From Desulfobacteraceae bacterium (GTDB lineage Bacteria; Desulfobacterota; Desulfobacteria; Desulfobacterales; ETH-SRB1), in NCBI GenBank assembly GCA_013202725.1, contig JABMRH010000254.1, forward strand, positions 1 to 8,699: a stretch of 8,699 bases of DNA. The letters are read 5' to 3'. A program made the position numbers and the translations under genes. This document shows, piece after piece, positions 4,974 to 8,699 of this stretch (positions within the stretch are counted from its first letter, which is position 1; each line of letters opens with the position of its first letter). A model generated the notes under the pieces. That model was not told the DNA's origin, searched no databases, and saw only the letters and a program-made list of their open reading frames with translations.

Positions 4974-5757
4974 ATGTATCAGGCATCCTTTCATTCAGGC
5001 AGGGAATTTTACGCCTGAATTCAGATAGTTGTGCAATGTCTATTTCGGAGCTTATTATACATTCCCTGTCTTCGGCCCTGGCAAGAATTTCTCCAGAGGG
5101 AGAAACCAGCATAGAACTGCCTCCGTATTCGATGCTGTTTTCAATGCCGCACCTGTTTGCCGCCACCATAAAGATCTGGTTTTCAATAGCCCTTGCCCGC
5201 AGGAGAATATCCCAGTGGGTTATGCGTTCTAAAGGCCATTGCGCCGACGTTAGAACCAACAGGGCGCCTGAAAGGGTAAGGGCTCGGCAAAGTTCAGGGA
5301 ATCTGAGATCATAGCATATCATCAGGCCGACAGGGCCTACAGAAGTTTCACAAACTACTGCTTTGTTGCCAGCGCAAAAATATTTATCCTCTTGTGTATG
5401 CGAAAAGAGATGAATTTTCCTGTAGGTACTGATAAGGCCTCTGTCCCCATCGATAAGATACATGGTATTGAAAATATCGTTGCCGGAAGGTTCGGGCAGA
5501 GAGCCTGCTATGATCATGTTGTATCTGGATGCTATCAGGGTAAGCTTGTCGATAATATTATCTGTTTTTTCAGCATGCTCGCCAAGGTTTTTATTATCAA
5601 AACCGCATGACCACATCTCAGGAAGAAGGGCGATCTTTGCATTCAGGGCTTTGAGTTGATCTATCCCTTTGAGCGCCGAGGATAGATTTGACTCAATATT
5701 TCCCGGCCTGACATCAAATTGCACAATGCCTGCTTTGAAAGGTTGTCTGTTTTTCAT
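4963..5757 (-). CDS. Nitrilase-superfamily carbon-nitrogen hydrolase, omega-amidase-like (YafV/NIT2 type)
   Basis: This 264-residue soluble amidase has the complete Glu-Lys-Cys triad: Glu47 in LLPEMWSCGF, Lys114 in TYRKIHLF and Cys148 in LMICYDLRFPE. The PEMW..GF element, HWDILLRARAIENQ (181-194) and a C-terminal IP.L.ER.PDTY segment (251-262) resemble omega-amidases, which hydrolyse 2-oxoglutaramate or 2-oxosuccinamate to the 2-oxoacid and ammonia, a metabolite repair role. The family and catalytic residues are certain; the substrate is inference, and an N-acyl or beta-ureido amidase cannot be excluded. The ATG has only a weak ribosome site upstream. The gene ends inside the start of rfaE2 and follows comF by 31 bp, so it is probably co-transcribed, but no functional link to either neighbour is evident. 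Confidence 0.9.
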   Translation of the reverse strand: MKNRQPFKAGIVQFDVRPGNIESNLSSALKGIDQLKALNAKIALLPEMWSCGFDNKNLGEHAEKTDNIIDKLTLIASRYNMIIAGSLPEPSGNDIFNTMYLIDGDRGLISTYRKIHLFSHTQEDKYFCAGNKAVVCETSVGPVGLMICYDLRFPELCRALTLSGALLVLTSAQWPLERITHWDILLRARAIENQIFMVAANRCGIENSIEYGGSSMLVSPSGEILARAEDRECIISSEIDIAQLSEFRRKIPCLNERMPDTYDF

Positions 5758-5788
5758 ATTATTTTTCCATTAACCCCTGACCTCTGAC

Positions 5789-6625
5789 TCACATGGCCCG
5801 GGCCAGGGTAAGCACATCGACATATTCGGCATTGCCACGCAAAAGAGCCTTTGCGCATTCATTGGCAGTTGCACCTGTGGTATAAACATCATCTACAAGG
5901 AGTATCCTTTTATTTTTAATTATAGTCTGGTCGTTGACACTGAAGGCATTTTTAATGTTTGTCATCCGTTTCTTGCGATCCAGACCGGTTTGCGGATCAG
6001 TCCACCTGTTTCTTATAAGAACATTTGTGTCAATTCTGATATTAGACAGCCCGATATTTAAATTTTCCGCAATCAGCTTCCAGTCTCTTACCAGAAGATA
6101 AGCCTGATTAAAACCCCGTTTTCTGAAACGTTTAATATGAAGGGGAACAGGCACGATAATATCAATACTGTTTATGCCCCAGAAGCTGATAAAAGCGGAA
6201 AAGAGAAGCATCCCAAGGGGCCTTGCAAGCTGGATCTTCCCTTTATATTTCAGGCAATGGATTACAGCCATAAATTCCCTGTCGTATATGCCCGGAGAGC
6301 GGGATATCCTGAATTTTTTCGGAGAGGTCAAACATTCGCCGCAAACATGATCCTCCCCTTCGCGGCTTTTAAACATGATCCCGCACACAGGACAGATCGG
6401 GGGTTCAACAGGAATAAAGCCTTTCAGACAGGTTGGGCATAAAAATCCTGTCATCAAGTTTTGAAATGAGGGCATGTTTTGGCAGTCAAGAGAGGCTCCA
6501 TCTTGAAAATTTTGAAGAAGGCTTTTTTGTTGTTTATTTTTCAAAAAAGCTCTGCAAACAATGCACCTGGTCGGGAAAACAGCCTCTTGCAGAGCCGCTA
6601 TGATTGTTCTAAGGATATGTCTCAC
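5789..6625 (-). CDS. comF: ComF family protein (phosphoribosyltransferase-like, with zinc-binding N-terminus)
   Basis: ComF/GntX-type protein with an N-terminal cysteine-rich part and a type I phosphoribosyltransferase domain. Residues are numbered from the longest frame (TTG at 6664, 291 aa). Four CxxC pairs are present (34/37, 76/79, 91/94, 108/111). They are followed by VPVPLH..R...RGFNQA..L (171-190) and the PRPP-binding loop ILLVDDVYTTGAT (254-266). ComF aids DNA uptake in naturally competent bacteria, but homologues are widespread in species not known to be competent, so the role here is open. The start is uncertain: GTG at 6625, just past the icd stop, is listed (278 aa); TTG at 6640, with AAGGAA 12 bases upstream, and TTG at 6664 would overlap icd. 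The gap between the first two CxxC pairs (38 residues) looks long for the family. Confidence 0.88.
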   Translation of the reverse strand: MRHILRTIIAALQEAVFPTRCIVCRAFLKNKQQKSLLQNFQDGASLDCQNMPSFQNLMTGFLCPTCLKGFIPVEPPICPVCGIMFKSREGEDHVCGECLTSPKKFRISRSPGIYDREFMAVIHCLKYKGKIQLARPLGMLLFSAFISFWGINSIDIIVPVPLHIKRFRKRGFNQAYLLVRDWKLIAENLNIGLSNIRIDTNVLIRNRWTDPQTGLDRKKRMTNIKNAFSVNDQTIIKNKRILLVDDVYTTGATANECAKALLRGNAEYVDVLTLARAM

Positions 6626-6632
6626 TTTGTAG

Positions 6633-7856
6633 CTAACCAATTTTTTTAACAATTCCTTCTGCAAACTCAGAGCATTTTACCTGTTTTGCGCCTTGTATTT
6701 GACGTGCCAGGTCGTATGTTACCGTGTTATCGGCTATGGTTGACTTAAGAGCATTTCTAATTAGGGCCGCCGACTCATTCCATCCCATGTAGTCGAGCAT
6801 CATTGCTCCCGAGAGGATCAAGGAGCTTGGGTTTACTTTATCCTGGCCTGCATACTTTGGGGCTGTGCCGTGGGTTGCTTCAAAAACCGCGCAAAAATCT
6901 CCTATGTTTGCGCCAGGAGCTATGCCCAGGCCGCCAACCTGTGCTGCAAGCGCGTCTGAAAGATAGTCGCCGTTCAGGTTTGGAGTGGCGATCACATGAT
7001 ATTCTTCGGGCCTGAGAAGCGTCTGCTGAAAAAGCATGTCGGCAATCCGATCTTTTATGACAACCTTATCTTTTGGGATGATGCCGTTATATTTATCAAA
7101 GAGCTCATTTTCAGTTATGGTTTTATCTCCGAACATATCCCTGGCAACTTCATATCCCCATTTGTTGAAAGCTCCTTCCGTATACTTCATGATGTTTCCC
7201 TTGTGCATGAGAGTCACTGTCGGGAGCCTGTTTTCAATGGCATATGAGATGGCTTTTGATACCAGCCGCTTGGTCTTTTTTTCACTTATAGGTTTTATTC
7301 CTATCCCTGCATCATCAGGGATGGAAACATTCATACTGTTTTTAAGAAAGGATATTACGCTCTTTGCCCCCTCGCTTCCTGATTCCCATTCAATTCCGGC
7401 ATATACATCCTCTGTATTTTCCCGAAAAATGACCATGTCGATCTTTTCAGGATTCTTCATGGGGCTTGGAACATGATCAATGTACTTTACAGGCCTGACA
7501 CACGCATAAAGATCCAGTTCCTGTCTTATAGTGACATTTAAGCTTCTTATTCCTTTTCCTACAGGGGTGGTTAAGGGCCCTTTTATGGCAATTACGTATT
7601 TTTTTATTGTATCAAGAGTTTCGGATGGGAGCCATTCGCCTGTTTTCCGGTATCCCTTTTCTCCGGCATAAACCTCGAGCCAGGATATTTTTTTATTACC
7701 GCTGTATGCAACATGCACTGCAGCATCAATTACCATTCGTGTAGCATACCATATGTCGGCGCCTATCCCGTCCCCTTCAATAAATGGAATAATCGGGCAA
7801 TCCGGAACAAGTAAGGTTTGGTTGCTATTTATTATTATCCTGTTGTTTTTTTCCAT
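6633..7856 (-). CDS. icd: Isocitrate dehydrogenase, NADP-dependent
   Basis: This 407-residue protein is close to the E. coli Icd pattern (416 residues) and converts isocitrate and NADP+ to 2-oxoglutarate, CO2 and NADPH. Substrate residues are present: Ser105, Asn107 and Arg111 in GIRSLNVTIRQELDLY, Arg121, Arg145, Tyr152 in ENTEDVYAGIEW and Lys219 in MHKGN. Metal ligands Asp297 and Asp301 lie in LNGDYLSDA. The NADP determinants Lys334-Tyr335 (GTAPKYAG), Val341, Tyr381 and Arg385 (VTYDLAR) align with E. coli K344, Y345, V351, Y391 and R395, so NADP specificity is a direct reading of the sequence. The ATG sits within the rlmB 3' end (32-bp overlap) behind a purine-rich AGAAAGA stretch. It supplies 2-oxoglutarate for the TCA cycle or glutamate synthesis. 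Confidence 0.97.
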   Translation of the reverse strand: MEKNNRIIINSNQTLLVPDCPIIPFIEGDGIGADIWYATRMVIDAAVHVAYSGNKKISWLEVYAGEKGYRKTGEWLPSETLDTIKKYVIAIKGPLTTPVGKGIRSLNVTIRQELDLYACVRPVKYIDHVPSPMKNPEKIDMVIFRENTEDVYAGIEWESGSEGAKSVISFLKNSMNVSIPDDAGIGIKPISEKKTKRLVSKAISYAIENRLPTVTLMHKGNIMKYTEGAFNKWGYEVARDMFGDKTITENELFDKYNGIIPKDKVVIKDRIADMLFQQTLLRPEEYHVIATPNLNGDYLSDALAAQVGGLGIAPGANIGDFCAVFEATHGTAPKYAGQDKVNPSSLILSGAMMLDYMGWNESAALIRNALKSTIADNTVTYDLARQIQGAKQVKCSEFAEGIVKKIG

Positions 7857-8616
7857 AATTGTACATATCTTTCTGTTTTTTAAGTCTTCGCTGCCTGAAC
7901 GCCTCGTACATTACGACCGCCCCTGCCGCAGACGCGTTAAGGGAATTAATTTCCCCTTTTTGTGGAATAGAAATCAAAAAATCGCAATGTTTTTTTATAA
8001 GAGAGCGAATTCCTTTTTCTTCTCCGCCGATAACAATGGCTAAAGGGAAGGAAAAATCAAAGGAGAAAATCGATTTTTGTGCGGTTTTATCCATTCCTGC
8101 AATCCACAACCCTTTTTTCTTTAAAGCCTTTATCGCAGTAACCATATTTGTCACAAGGGCGAGGCGGATATGCTCGAGAGCTCCTGCGGAAGCGCTGGAT
8201 ACAACCGGAGTGGGCGTGGCTGATCGATCCTTTGGAATTAGTATGCCATCTATGCCCACGCAAAGGGCGGTTCTAATAAGTGCGCCAAGGTTGTGGGGAT
8301 CTACAATGGAATCCAGCAGCAGCAAAAATGGATTTTCATCAGCTTTGATGTTGTCGTAAATATCGGTTGGTTCTGCAAGAGGATATGGGCTTACCCTGGC
8401 TCCAATCCCCTGATGCCGGTCGGTTCCTGTAATGGATGAAAGCTCAAAAGCTTTTACCTTTTTCAGGGGTATGTTTAAAGATTCGGCAATCGTTGCTGTC
8501 TTTTCAGCACGCTTTGAGCCCTTATGCTGCGCTAAATAAACCTCAAAAAATTTTCTCCTGCCGGCCTTGAGAGCCTCAGATACTGGATGGATTCCGTAAA
8601 GTATTTCAGTTCTCAT
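7825..8616 (-). CDS. rlmB: 23S rRNA (guanosine-2'-O-)-methyltransferase RlmB (SpoU/TrmH family)
   Basis: This 263-residue SPOUT methyltransferase with an N-terminal substrate-binding domain (about 5-80, YGIHPVSEAL at the start) probably methylates the 2'-O of the conserved guanosine in domain V of 23S rRNA (E. coli G2251). All three knot motifs are visible: LLDSIVDPHNLGALIRTA (100-117, Asn109 and Arg115), IVIGGEEKGI (194-203) and IPQKGEINSLNASAAGAV (217-234). The C-terminus ends in a basic, Lys/Gln/Asn-rich tail of about 23 residues encoded across the icd start. The ATG follows the gmk TGA by two bases, so translation is probably coupled. A TrmH-type tRNA or other SpoU rRNA specificity is less likely, since the N-terminal domain and motifs fit RlmB. 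Confidence 0.93.
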   Translation of the reverse strand: MRTEILYGIHPVSEALKAGRRKFFEVYLAQHKGSKRAEKTATIAESLNIPLKKVKAFELSSITGTDRHQGIGARVSPYPLAEPTDIYDNIKADENPFLLLLDSIVDPHNLGALIRTALCVGIDGILIPKDRSATPTPVVSSASAGALEHIRLALVTNMVTAIKALKKKGLWIAGMDKTAQKSIFSFDFSFPLAIVIGGEEKGIRSLIKKHCDFLISIPQKGEINSLNASAAGAVVMYEAFRQRRLKKQKDMYNYGKKQQDNNK

Positions 8617-8618
8617 GT

Positions 8619-8699
8619 TCAGCGATAGCTTTCTATGATTTCGATTAGCTCGGAAACAGCCCTTGATAGCTGATCATTAATAATAACATGGCGATAAAG
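8619..8699 (-). CDS. gmk: Guanylate kinase, C-terminal 26 residues (5' truncated by window edge)
   Basis: Reading the minus strand from the right edge gives an open frame ending in TGA at 8621-8619. The visible peptide YRHVIINDQLSRAVSEL followed by IEIIESYR matches the conserved end of guanylate kinase (F/Y-x-x-V-I-V-N-D-x-L-x-x-A-x-x-x-L-x-x-I-I). Guanylate kinase converts GMP to GDP with ATP. Only this tail is present, so the P-loop and substrate-binding residues cannot be checked. It is the most upstream visible gene of the minus-strand run and is separated from rlmB by two bases. Confidence 0.85.
   Translation of the reverse strand, partial: LYRHVIINDQLSRAVSELIEIIESYR

Noticed and set aside
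7036..7476. Plus-strand open frame of 146 codons inside icd
   Set aside because: It is antisense to a full, conserved icd reading frame, has no recognisable domain and no independent ribosome site; a shadow frame.
7859..8359. Plus-strand open frame of 166 codons inside rlmB
   Set aside because: It is antisense to conserved SPOUT motifs of rlmB and its translation is low-quality Ser/Phe/Ala-rich sequence; a shadow frame.

Overview
The window is ordinary, densely packed bacterial chromosome. It probably comes from a Gram-negative anaerobe of the Desulfobacterota (sulfate-reducer-like, perhaps Desulfobacterales). That placement is inference from gene content and protein style: an Fo gene group atpZ-atpI-atpB-atpE without F1 genes, a stand-alone RfaE2 heptose adenylyltransferase (implying LPS), a PyrK-type electron-transfer subunit, an NADP-type isocitrate dehydrogenase and moderate GC. 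No phage, plasmid, transposase, CRISPR, rRNA or tRNA sequence was seen.

Layout, left to right. The 3' part of uvrA (1-739) is the only plus-strand gene. It ends in a strong hairpin (738-779) that can also terminate the convergent minus-strand genes. Everything else is read on the minus strand, so in transcription order it runs from the right edge: the last 26 codons of gmk (8619-8699), rlmB, icd, comF, a nitrilase-family omega-amidase-like gene and rfaE2. These are joined by gaps of a few bases or by overlaps and look like one operon. A 276-bp intergenic stretch (4218-4493) follows. It holds a 191-bp imperfect palindrome with near-perfect 19-bp ends, flanked by telomere-like G/C-rich degenerate repeats. 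Then come pgeF and pyrK, overlapping by 20 bp, a 141-bp gap with a candidate promoter, and the Fo group atpZ, atpI, atpB (GTG start), atpE.

The genes are housekeeping: nucleotide excision repair (uvrA), membrane ATP synthase sector (atpZIBE), pyrimidine synthesis (pyrK), purine nucleotide synthesis (gmk), 23S rRNA methylation (rlmB), TCA cycle/2-oxoglutarate supply (icd), LPS heptose activation (rfaE2), peptidoglycan/nucleoside quality control (pgeF), probable amide metabolite repair (omega-amidase) and a ComF phosphoribosyltransferase-like protein. I see no convincing new biological system. The item most worth a second look is the palindromic MITE-like element at 4260-4450; next are the ion-binding residues of the a and c subunits of the ATP synthase.
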